Assembly (NCBI GenBank): GCA_003446735.1
Contig: DMCJ01000129.1
Location: 1-10,847 of the forward strand
Direction of reading: 5' to 3'
DNA length: 10,847 nt
From: Lachnospiraceae bacterium
Lineage (GTDB): Bacteria > Bacillota > Clostridia > Lachnospirales > Lachnospiraceae
The notes under the pieces are model-generated. The model had not been told where the DNA came from, searched no databases, and worked only from the letters and a program-made list of their open reading frames with translations. Within the stretch, counting starts at the first letter, position 1; every line of letters begins with the position of its first letter. Shown here piece after piece: positions 5,112-10,847 of the stretch. The position numbers and the translations under genes are program-made.

Positions 5112-6554
5112 TCACTTATTCCTGTAAGCGCCGGGTGTAAAGAGAATGAGCATCGGGAAGAGTTCAAGTCTTCCTGCGAGCATATCAAACATTAAGATAA
5201 GTTTTGAAAAATCATTGAAGAATGAAAAATTCTGCGTCGGACCCACCAGCGAAAGGCCGGGTCCGATGTTGTTTAATGTGGCTGCGACAGCAGTAAAATT
5301 CGTTACCAGATCTTTATTTTCCAGAGATATGAGAAATACCGAAAGAGCAAAGACGATGACTATCGTTGCGAAAAAGACGTTCACTGAACGTACGACGTCG
5401 TGGTCGATGGGCTTTTCGTCCATCTGGATCTTCTTTACGCTCTTGGGATGGATGTAGGATCCGAATTCCTTTAATATGGTCTTTCTTAAGATGAGGATAC
5501 GGGAAACCTTTATCCCGCCTCCGGTAGAACCTGCGCAGGCTCCGCAGAACATGAGCAGGACAAGTATCGTCTTGGATACTGAAGGCCAGAGATCAAAATC
5601 CGTTGTTGAATATCCGGTCGTGGTTATTATGGAACTTACCTGAAAAGCTGCGTCCGTAAGGGCTTCTCCGTTCCCGTCATACATTCCCCTTATATTCAGG
5701 AAGATTATGGTCGTGGCGATCAGTATTATACCCAGATAATGCCTTACTTCCTCGGTAGAAAACAGGCTTTTTATCTTTTTGCTGAGCAGGACCGCGTAAT
5801 AGGCATTGAAGTTTATGCCGAACATGGTCATGAAAATGGTTATCACCCATTTATGGAAGACGGTATAACTTCCTATGCTGGAATTCAATATACCGAAACC
5901 TCCGGTACCTGCGGTGCCCAGGGAAAGGGTTACGGCATCAAATACCGGCATATTTCCAAGGATCAGGATGATGATCTCGGCTAAGGTTAAGACTATATAA
6001 ATAAAGTAAAGGATCTGGGCGGTCGTTTTGATCCTCGGAACAAGCTTTCCGACGGAGGGACCCGGGCTTTCCGCACGCATTAAGTTAATGTGCGACCCGC
6101 CGCTCATGGGAACGATCGCAAGAATGAATACGAGCACACCCATTCCGCCTATCCAGTGAGTAAAACTGCGCCAGAATAAAGAGCATTTGCTCAATGTTTC
6201 GACATCTGTAAGGATACTCGCTCCCGTTGTGGTAAATCCGGAAACCGTTTCAAATACGGCATCAACAAGCGAAGGGATCTCTTGCGAAAACCAGAAAGGA
6301 AGTGCTCCGAAAAAAGACAGAAATACCCAGCTTAAGGCGGTGATTATACAGCCTTCTCTCAAATAGAACATGTCATTTACAGGCTTTCTGTAGGACAGAA
6401 GCGAGCCTACAAGGATGATGACTGCGGCCGTAGCCAGATAATAGATCCCGTTTCTTTCGCGGTAGATCAGTGATACTATAAACGCGGGCAACATGAGTAT
6501 GCCCTCTATCTTTAATACATTTCCCAAAATATATCTTATTATGGAACGGTTCAT
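5112..6554 (-). CDS. trkH: Trk-type potassium uptake protein TrkH, pore subunit
   Basis: This integral membrane potassium transporter has 480 residues from ATG 6554-6552. The four pore loops are readable: GFTTTGASIL (106-115), GTAGTGGFG (213-221), ITTTGYSTTDF (310-320) and NNIGPGLS (428-435), each holding a filter glycine. AGSTGGGIKVSR (341-352) and the C-terminal GRLELFP (461-467) are further family marks. Length matches the TrkH/KtrB superfamily, and the N-terminal helices before the first pore loop favour TrkH. The start follows GGGAG at suitable spacing; an upstream in-frame ATG at 6593 would add 13 residues lying wholly within the trkA end and is less likely. It lies 10 bases after trkA, its regulatory partner, in the same direction. 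Potassium enters with a cotransported ion or by channel-like flow; the sequence does not decide which. Confidence 0.95.
   Translation of the reverse strand: MNRSIIRYILGNVLKIEGILMLPAFIVSLIYRERNGIYYLATAAVIILVGSLLSYRKPVNDMFYLREGCIITALSWVFLSFFGALPFWFSQEIPSLVDAVFETVSGFTTTGASILTDVETLSKCSLFWRSFTHWIGGMGVLVFILAIVPMSGGSHINLMRAESPGPSVGKLVPRIKTTAQILYFIYIVLTLAEIIILILGNMPVFDAVTLSLGTAGTGGFGILNSSIGSYTVFHKWVITIFMTMFGINFNAYYAVLLSKKIKSLFSTEEVRHYLGIILIATTIIFLNIRGMYDGNGEALTDAAFQVSSIITTTGYSTTDFDLWPSVSKTILVLLMFCGACAGSTGGGIKVSRILILRKTILKEFGSYIHPKSVKKIQMDEKPIDHDVVRSVNVFFATIVIVFALSVFLISLENKDLVTNFTAVAATLNNIGPGLSLVGPTQNFSFFNDFSKLILMFDMLAGRLELFPMLILFTPGAYRNK
5237..5266. other. Inverted repeat inside trkH, possible terminator for the opposing transcript
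   Basis: TCGGACCC (5237-5244) pairs perfectly with GGGTCCGA (5259-5266) across 14 bases. On the plus strand it is followed by the T-rich TGTTGTTTAATG, about 125 bases beyond the stop of the rightward hydrolase gene. In trkH it encodes the GPG...VGP part of the fourth pore loop, so glycine-proline codons alone may explain the repeat. Confidence 0.35.
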
Positions 6555-6560
6555 TTTCTT

Positions 6561-6566
6561 CTCCCT
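6561..6566 (-). promoter_or_regulatory. Ribosome binding site of trkH overlapping the trkA stop
   Basis: AGGGAG on the minus strand sits 6 bases before ATG 6554 and shares bases with the trkA TAG stop (6565-6567). This places the trkH start at 6554 and suggests translational coupling that would keep TrkA and TrkH in proportion. Confidence 0.7.
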
Positions 6567-7965
6567 AAGCCAGGATGTCGGTGATATTGCCAAAGCCCTT
6601 GTGAGTGGTAACGACTAAAACGCTGTCGCCGACCTGTATCATGTCATGACCGCTGGGGATGATGACTTTGCCTTTTCGATGGATCGCGGCAACGAGCACA
6701 TTGTCTTTTAACTGAAGCTCGGCAAGGGTCTTTCCGGTAACATCGCTTTCTTTTTTTATCCTGAATTCTATGGCCTCGGCCTGCTGGTCGAGTATATGAT
6801 AAAGTGTCTCGATATTTACGTTCTCACGTCCGTTCTGCTTGGCACGGACATATCTTATTATCGCTTCGGATGTGATATATTTGGGATAGATAAGGCTGCC
6901 GAGATCAAGGCCGCTTATGACTTCCTTGTAATTTACGCGGTTTATCTTGGTAATGACCTTGGCCTTTGATACCGAACGGCAATAAAGCGTCAGCATTATG
7001 TTCTCTTCGTCTATTCCGGTAAGAGGGACAAAGGATTCGGTATATTCGATCCCTTCTTCCTTTAAAAGATCCTGATTGGTGCCGTCGCCGTTTATTATGA
7101 TGGCTTCGGGAAGAAGAATGGATAATTCCTCGCATCTGGACCTTTTTACTTCGATTATCTTAACGGAAATACCGGAGCGGATAAGCTGCTTTGCAAGGTA
7201 ATATGCGGCGCGCCCTCCGCCGATGATCATAGTATTTTTGGCCTGATTTGTCTTAAATCCTATCTGCTCTAGGAAATTCTTTACTTCCCGTCTCGGAGCG
7301 ACGAAGGAAATAAGGTCATCCTGATGTATTATGAAATTACCTGAGGGGATAAATACTTTGTCGCCTCTGTTGACTCCGCAGATAAGGAAGGGAGAGGTGA
7401 CTTTCTTTGAAAGATCTATAAGGGTAGTTCCGACCAGCATATTGCCTTCGGGAACCTTTATCTTAACAAGCTCGGCCTGACCGTGGGCAAATGAGTTGAT
7501 CTCAAGCGTTGTAGGCATCGAAAGGATGCGCGTGGCTTCCCGTGCGGCCTCTTCCTCCGGATTTATGATCATCGTAAGACCCAACTGATCTCTCAGATAT
7601 GAGGCTTCACGGCTGTAATCGGGAGTCCGGACTCTTGCGATGGAACTGCAGTTTCCGACACGTTTTGCGACGGTACAGCAAAGGAGGTTAAGCTCGTCCG
7701 AGCCTGTCACAGCTATGATAAGGTCGCTGACTTCGATCCCTGCTTCAACCTGTGCACTGTAGCTGGCGCCGTTTCCTATAATGCCCATAACATCGTAGGT
7801 ATTTGTGATGTTTTCGACCTTTTCGGCGTCGGTATCTATGACCGTGATCTCGTGCCCTTCTTTTGAGAGCTGCTCCACAAGCGTCCTTCCTACTTTGCCA
7901 CAGCCGACTATTATGATACGAAGACCCGACTTGAGCGGGTTAATGGATTTTAAAGATTCAAACAT
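6565..7965 (-). CDS. trkA: Trk potassium uptake regulatory protein TrkA
   Basis: This is the cytoplasmic nucleotide-binding gate of the TrkH pore, 466 residues from ATG 7965-7963. It has the full duplicated layout: RCK-N 1 (about 15-130) with IIIVGCGKVGRTL (17-29) and Asp44 at the end of the second strand; RCK-C 1 (about 160-235); RCK-N 2 (about 244-365) with IIGGGRAAYYLAKQL (247-261); and RCK-C 2 (about 385-466). In the second Rossmann motif the third glycine is alanine (GGGRAA), so nucleotide binding may differ between halves. Two-RCK TrkA proteins form a ring on the TrkH dimer and respond to NAD(H), ATP or ADP. An in-frame TTG at 7983 would add six residues but is rejected because AGGAGG fits the ATG. 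The gene is first in a two-gene operon with trkH and reads from its own promoter. Confidence 0.95.
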   Translation of the reverse strand: MFESLKSINPLKSGLRIIIVGCGKVGRTLVEQLSKEGHEITVIDTDAEKVENITNTYDVMGIIGNGASYSAQVEAGIEVSDLIIAVTGSDELNLLCCTVAKRVGNCSSIARVRTPDYSREASYLRDQLGLTMIINPEEEAAREATRILSMPTTLEINSFAHGQAELVKIKVPEGNMLVGTTLIDLSKKVTSPFLICGVNRGDKVFIPSGNFIIHQDDLISFVAPRREVKNFLEQIGFKTNQAKNTMIIGGGRAAYYLAKQLIRSGISVKIIEVKRSRCEELSILLPEAIIINGDGTNQDLLKEEGIEYTESFVPLTGIDEENIMLTLYCRSVSKAKVITKINRVNYKEVISGLDLGSLIYPKYITSEAIIRYVRAKQNGRENVNIETLYHILDQQAEAIEFRIKKESDVTGKTLAELQLKDNVLVAAIHRKGKVIIPSGHDMIQVGDSVLVVTTHKGFGNITDILA

Positions 7966-7971
7966 GACATA

Positions 7972-7977
7972 TCCTCC
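7972..7977 (-). promoter_or_regulatory. Ribosome binding site fixing the trkA start
   Basis: A full AGGAGG on the minus strand lies 6 bases before ATG 7965. The longer reading from TTG 7983 would run through this site, so the ATG is the start. Confidence 0.85.
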
Positions 7978-7986
7978 TGACAAGAC

Positions 7987-7995
7987 ATTATATCA
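7987..7995 (-). promoter_or_regulatory. Extended -10 promoter of the trkA-trkH operon
   Basis: On the minus strand TGATATAAT gives a perfect -10 box (plus 7987-7992) with an extended TG element. At 17 bases further upstream is GTGCAA, which matches the -35 consensus at only three positions. Transcription should begin near 7980, leaving a short leader of about 15 bases that contains the AGGAGG. Confidence 0.65.
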
Positions 7996-8023
7996 CTTAT
8001 TTAAAGAAATTGCACTATTGCCT

Positions 8024-8032
8024 GCGTAACGC
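8024..8032. promoter_or_regulatory. Small palindrome, candidate operator
   Basis: GCGTAACGC (GCGT, A, ACGC) lies between the divergent trkA and epimerase promoters, directly beside a pair of direct repeats. It is too short to identify a binding protein. Confidence 0.25.
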
Positions 8033-8049
8033 GGCAGATGAGCGGCAGA
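8031..8049 (+). repeat. Two direct repeats of GCGGCAGA, one helical turn apart
   Basis: GCGGCAGA occurs at 8031-8038 and again at 8042-8049, a spacing of 11 bases start to start. The pair lies 31 bases upstream of the -35 box of the epimerase promoter and about 40 bases upstream of the trkA -10 box. The phase suits a protein that binds one face of the DNA, but two short copies can also arise by chance. Confidence 0.35.
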
Positions 8050-8079
8050 CAAGTTTTTTTGTACCGGGCGAGTTTGTGT

Positions 8080-8108
8080 TTGACGTGCGGGGTGCGGTAG
8101 CATATAAT
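8080..8108 (+). promoter_or_regulatory. Strong sigma-A-type promoter giving a leaderless epimerase-guaA mRNA
   Basis: TTGACG (8080-8085) and TATAAT (8103-8108) are separated by exactly 17 bases, one mismatch from full consensus. The expected start point, 6-8 bases beyond the -10 box, falls at 8114-8116. The ATG of the next gene is 8116-8118, so the transcript should carry no untranslated leader. Confidence 0.8.
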
Positions 8109-8115
8109 AAGGCAT

Positions 8116-9159
8116 ATGAAAATCCTCGTTATGGGCGGAAGCTATTTTTATGGACGTGTATTTACGATGTCGGCTTGTGAGAAGCATGAGCTGACTCTTT
8201 TAAATCGCGGCACTTATCCGATGAATGATTATCCGGTTAAAGAGATAAAAGCGGACAGGAAAGATGAGGAAGCGATTAAGGAAGCTCTTAAAGAAGCTTT
8301 GTCAGACGGGGGATTTGATGCGGTAGTTGATTTTTGTGCTTACGATGATAAGGACGTTTTAAGTATTCTGGAGGCACTCGGATACAGTGATCCGGTGGCC
8401 GGTCCTTCTGTGGACGATCCGTCAGAAATCGGGATAAGAGGAGGCAGACTTACATATATCCTTATCAGCACTGCAGATGTTCTAAAGCATGTAACAGATA
8501 AGCCGATAAACGATTATTCTCCTTACGAGGATGCGGATATTCCGGGTCAGACCGGTGAATACATTAAAGGGAAGATAAAAGCCGAAAAAGCTTTGATCGA
8601 TATTTGTAATAAAAATGAGAGTATCAGAGGCGTGATCCTTCGCCCGACCGTGATCTACGGGCCTTATGATTATTCCGGAAGATTTGCTTCATATGTGCAG
8701 ACCGTGATAAATAACAAAATGACATTTGATCTGACGGATTCGGACGGAAGCTTTGACTGCATCTACATAGGTGATGCGGTAAAGGCGATAATGAATGCGA
8801 TCGATGCATGTGACATACATGATAAGGCCGACAAGGCTTATGCCGGTAAGGCTGACAATGATATAGCTTCATCCGGTGTTTTGAAAATGCTCATCTCATC
8901 TGACGAGAGATGCTCATATAAGATCATTTTTGATACATTTGAAAAGGAATTAAAAAAGCAGGGGATCGAAGCGGATAAAAAGAGTTTATCCGTAAAGGAA
9001 GCTGAGGAATTGGGATTACCGCTTTTCTTTGCACCCTATGATAATGAGTCTTATAAATACGACATAAAGGAATTTAAGAGATTCAGAGACAGTATAAACG
9101 CCGGGCCTTTTACGTCGTTGGAAGTGGGCCTTGGCAAGACATTCAGATTCTTTCTTTAA
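8116..9159 (+). CDS. NAD(P)-dependent epimerase/dehydratase-like protein (extended SDR)
   Basis: This 347-residue protein has an N-terminal Rossmann fold: KILVMGGSYFYG (2-13) is the first strand and glycine-rich nucleotide loop, and LLNRGTYP follows the second strand, as in the CSP41/epimerase-like group. Catalytic candidates are Ser118/Thr119 in ISTADV, Tyr149 and Lys153 in YIKGK. LRPTVIYGPYD (175-185) is typical of nucleotide-sugar epimerases and relatives. An extra loop of about 20 residues (around 90-110) and an Asp/Lys/Ala-rich stretch near 231-251 are unusual. The ATG at 8116 is required: the next ATG (8131) would remove the first strand of the nucleotide fold. No proper ribosome site precedes it, and the promoter places transcription start at or next to the ATG, so translation appears leaderless. 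guaA follows after 11 bases. The substrate is unknown; it may be a nucleotide sugar, but other SDR reactions are possible. Confidence 0.85.
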   Translation: MKILVMGGSYFYGRVFTMSACEKHELTLLNRGTYPMNDYPVKEIKADRKDEEAIKEALKEALSDGGFDAVVDFCAYDDKDVLSILEALGYSDPVAGPSVDDPSEIGIRGGRLTYILISTADVLKHVTDKPINDYSPYEDADIPGQTGEYIKGKIKAEKALIDICNKNESIRGVILRPTVIYGPYDYSGRFASYVQTVINNKMTFDLTDSDGSFDCIYIGDAVKAIMNAIDACDIHDKADKAYAGKADNDIASSGVLKMLISSDERCSYKIIFDTFEKELKKQGIEADKKSLSVKEAEELGLPLFFAPYDNESYKYDIKEFKRFRDSINAGPFTSLEVGLGKTFRFFL

Positions 9160-9170
9160 CTGGAGGAGAA

Positions 9171-10817
9171 ATGGAAAAGGAAAAAGTAATAGTCATCGAT
9201 TTTGGCGGACAGTACAATCAGCTTGTGGCAAGACGCGTCAGAGAATGCAATGTCTACTGCGAGATCTATTCGTACAGGACACCGCTTGATCAGATAAGGG
9301 CAATGAACCCGAAGGGAATAATCCTTACCGGCGGGCCTAATAGCGTATATGCCGAAGGCGCTCCGGGCTGTACTAAGGATCTATTTGAAATGGGAATTCC
9401 CGTTCTCGGACTTTGCTACGGCGCCCAGCTTATGATGCATGTCCTTGGCGGCAGGGTTGCCCGTCCCGAGCAGGGTGAATACGGAAAGAAAGAGACAGTA
9501 TTTGATAAAGACGCCCGCATTTTTGAAGGCATATATGAGGCAGAAGGTAGTGATAAGACTCAGGTATGGATGAGCCATTTTGATCAGATATTTGATCTGG
9601 CCGAAGGCTTTAAGGGCATCGCACATACCGATACATGTCCTTATGCGGCAGTTTCCTGTGAGGAAAAGAACCTTTATGCGATCCAGTTCCATCCCGAGGT
9701 GCTTCATACCACCTACGGAAAGGAAATGCTGTATAATTTCGTCCGCAAAATCTGCGGATGTAAAGGCGACTGGAGAATGGATGAATTTGCCGAGGTCCAG
9801 ATAAAGGCGATAAGAGAAAAGGTCGGAGATGGCAAGGTCCTTCTTGCATTATCCGGAGGTGTTGATTCTTCAGTTGCAGCCGTGCTTTTATCAAAGGCGG
9901 TAGGCAAACAGCTCACCTGCGTATTTGTAGATCACGGCCTTTTACGTAAGAATGAGGGCGATGAGGTCGAAGCAGTCTTCGGACCCGATGGCCCCTACGA
10001 TCTTAATTTCATCAGGGTAAATGCAGCTGAGAGATATTATGCAAAGCTTGCCGGAGTTACCGAGCCTGAAAAAAAGAGAAAGATAATCGGCGAGGAGTTT
10101 ATCCGTATATTTGAAGAGGAAGCAAAGAAGATAGGAGCAGTTGATTTCCTTGTTCAGGGAACCATTTATCCCGATGTTGTGGAATCGGGACTCGGCGGTG
10201 AATCCGCGGTCATCAAATCCCATCACAATGTTGGCGGACTTCCCGAGCATGTTGATTTTAAAGAGATAATAGAGCCGCTTAGGGATCTGTTTAAAGATGA
10301 GGTAAGAAAGGTCGGACTTGAGCTCGGTATCCCCGAGTATCTGGTATTCCGTCAGCCTTTCCCCGGCCCCGGACTCGGCATCCGCATAATAGGTGATGTT
10401 ACGGCTGAAAAAGTACGCATCGTTCAGGATGCGGATTTCATCTACCGCGAAGAGATCGCCAAAGCAGCAGATCAGTGGAAAAAAGAAAACGGCATAAAGG
10501 AAGCCGGCGAAGGAAGCACCGCAGCCGAGAAATACGAATACGCTCAGGGTGTAAATCCCCCCTGGTTCCCGGATCAGTATTTCGCCGCGCTTACCAACAT
10601 GCGCTCCGTCGGCGTCATGGGCGACGAGCGTACATACGACTACGCCATCGCACTTCGTGCGGTCCAGACCGTGGACTTCATGACCTGCGAGACAGCTCAG
10701 CTTCCCTGGGATGTGATGCAGCGCGCCATGAACCGCATCGTTAACGAGGTCAAGGGTGTCAACAGAGTTCTCTATGACATCACTTCGAAGCCTCCCGGAA
10801 CGGTGGAGCTGGAATAG
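9171..10817 (+). CDS. guaA: GMP synthase, glutamine-hydrolysing
   Basis: This cytoplasmic enzyme converts XMP, ATP and glutamine to GMP, the last step of guanine nucleotide synthesis. It has 548 residues. The class I glutamine amidotransferase domain (1 to about 195) holds the nucleophile Cys82 in GLCYGAQLM and the His174/Glu176 pair in IQFHPEVLHT. The ATP pyrophosphatase domain begins near 200 with the loop LALSGGVDSSVAAVLL (225-240). HHNVGGLPE, FRQPFPGPGLGIRI and the C-terminal dimerisation segment with RSVGVMGDERTYDYAIALRA and KPPGTVELE complete it. It is about 20-25 residues longer than common bacterial forms, from an insertion around 441-475 that ends in PPWFPDQYFAALTNM. The start has a strong GGAGGAG (9162-9168). 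It is 11 bases after the epimerase gene, with no purine riboswitch between, so it is probably expressed from the upstream promoter. Confidence 0.97.
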   Translation: MEKEKVIVIDFGGQYNQLVARRVRECNVYCEIYSYRTPLDQIRAMNPKGIILTGGPNSVYAEGAPGCTKDLFEMGIPVLGLCYGAQLMMHVLGGRVARPEQGEYGKKETVFDKDARIFEGIYEAEGSDKTQVWMSHFDQIFDLAEGFKGIAHTDTCPYAAVSCEEKNLYAIQFHPEVLHTTYGKEMLYNFVRKICGCKGDWRMDEFAEVQIKAIREKVGDGKVLLALSGGVDSSVAAVLLSKAVGKQLTCVFVDHGLLRKNEGDEVEAVFGPDGPYDLNFIRVNAAERYYAKLAGVTEPEKKRKIIGEEFIRIFEEEAKKIGAVDFLVQGTIYPDVVESGLGGESAVIKSHHNVGGLPEHVDFKEIIEPLRDLFKDEVRKVGLELGIPEYLVFRQPFPGPGLGIRIIGDVTAEKVRIVQDADFIYREEIAKAADQWKKENGIKEAGEGSTAAEKYEYAQGVNPPWFPDQYFAALTNMRSVGVMGDERTYDYAIALRAVQTVDFMTCETAQLPWDVMQRAMNRIVNEVKGVNRVLYDITSKPPGTVELE

Positions 10818-10823
10818 TTCCTT

Positions 10824-10847
10824 ATGTCCAAGGGCAAAGCAGATTAT
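10824..10847 (+). CDS. Possible start of a further gene, cut by the window end
   Basis: An ATG 6 bases after the guaA stop opens a frame that stays open for the remaining eight codons (MSKGKADY). The nearest GGAG is about 15 bases upstream, which is far for a ribosome site, and eight codons cannot establish a gene. It is recorded only because nothing else explains the tail. Confidence 0.18.

Noticed and set aside
5156..5174. A hairpin GGAAGA/TCTTCC with a 7-base loop as terminator after the wall hydrolase
   Set aside because: The stem is short and no T-run follows on either strand.
6555..6593. A longer trkH reading from ATG 6593
   Set aside because: The added 13 residues lie inside the trkA end and are not like a TrkH N-terminus; AGGGAG fits ATG 6554.
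7966..7983. A longer trkA reading from TTG 7983
   Set aside because: The AGGAGG site lies within that extension and is correctly spaced for ATG 7965.
8054..8060. A run of seven T in the divergent region as an intrinsic terminator
   Set aside because: No stable stem lies directly before it, and no rightward gene ends upstream that would need it.
9160..9170. A purine riboswitch ahead of guaA
   Set aside because: Only 11 bases separate it from the previous gene, and the upstream promoter gives a leaderless mRNA, so there is no room for an aptamer.

Overview
The window reads as ordinary, densely coding chromosome of a low-to-mid GC Firmicute. The best fit is the class Clostridia, probably a Lachnospiraceae-like anaerobe. 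The grounds are the strong AGGAGG-type ribosome sites, frequent AGA/AGG and ATA codons, the MEP-pathway ispE followed by an FCD-type GntR regulator and a DUF1934 gene, and a two-RCK TrkA with TrkH. I infer this from gene content and style, not from a database comparison. No mobile element, CRISPR array, tRNA, rRNA or obvious defence system is visible, and no stretch over 300 bases lacks a gene.

Layout: (1) 1-1894, rightward: the 3' part of ispE, then a GntR/FCD regulator, then a DUF1934 (YwiB-like) gene that overlaps the regulator by 11 bases and starts at TTG. (2) 1900-2376, leftward: a small membrane-anchored protein of unknown function, tail to tail with DUF1934 only 5 bases away. (3) 2377-2516: back-to-back divergent promoters. 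(4) 2517-5111, rightward: a lipoprotein carrying a trigger-factor-type peptidyl-prolyl isomerase domain, followed 30 bases later by a secreted coiled-coil NlpC/P60 wall hydrolase of PcsB-like architecture. (5) 5112-7965, leftward: trkA then trkH, a potassium uptake operon. Its last stop codon directly abuts the stop of the wall hydrolase. (6) 7966-8115: a 150-base divergent regulatory region. (7) 8116-10817, rightward: an extended-SDR NAD(P)-dependent epimerase-like gene, apparently translated from a leaderless mRNA, followed 11 bases later by guaA (GMP synthase). The last 30 bases may hold the start of another gene.

How the genes work together: the isomerase lipoprotein and the hydrolase are both exported, so the first may help fold secreted proteins while the second cuts peptidoglycan. 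TrkA is the cytoplasmic nucleotide-gated partner of the TrkH potassium pore. IspE serves isoprenoid synthesis and GuaA the last step of GMP synthesis. The regulator, the DUF1934 protein, the small membrane protein and the epimerase have no role that can be fixed from sequence.

The points most worth checking are the leaderless start of the epimerase-guaA unit, the two tail-to-tail gene pairs with almost no space between stop codons, hairpins at the ends of the lipoprotein gene and inside trkH, and the extracytoplasmic trigger-factor-like protein. I found no convincing evidence for a wholly new biological system.
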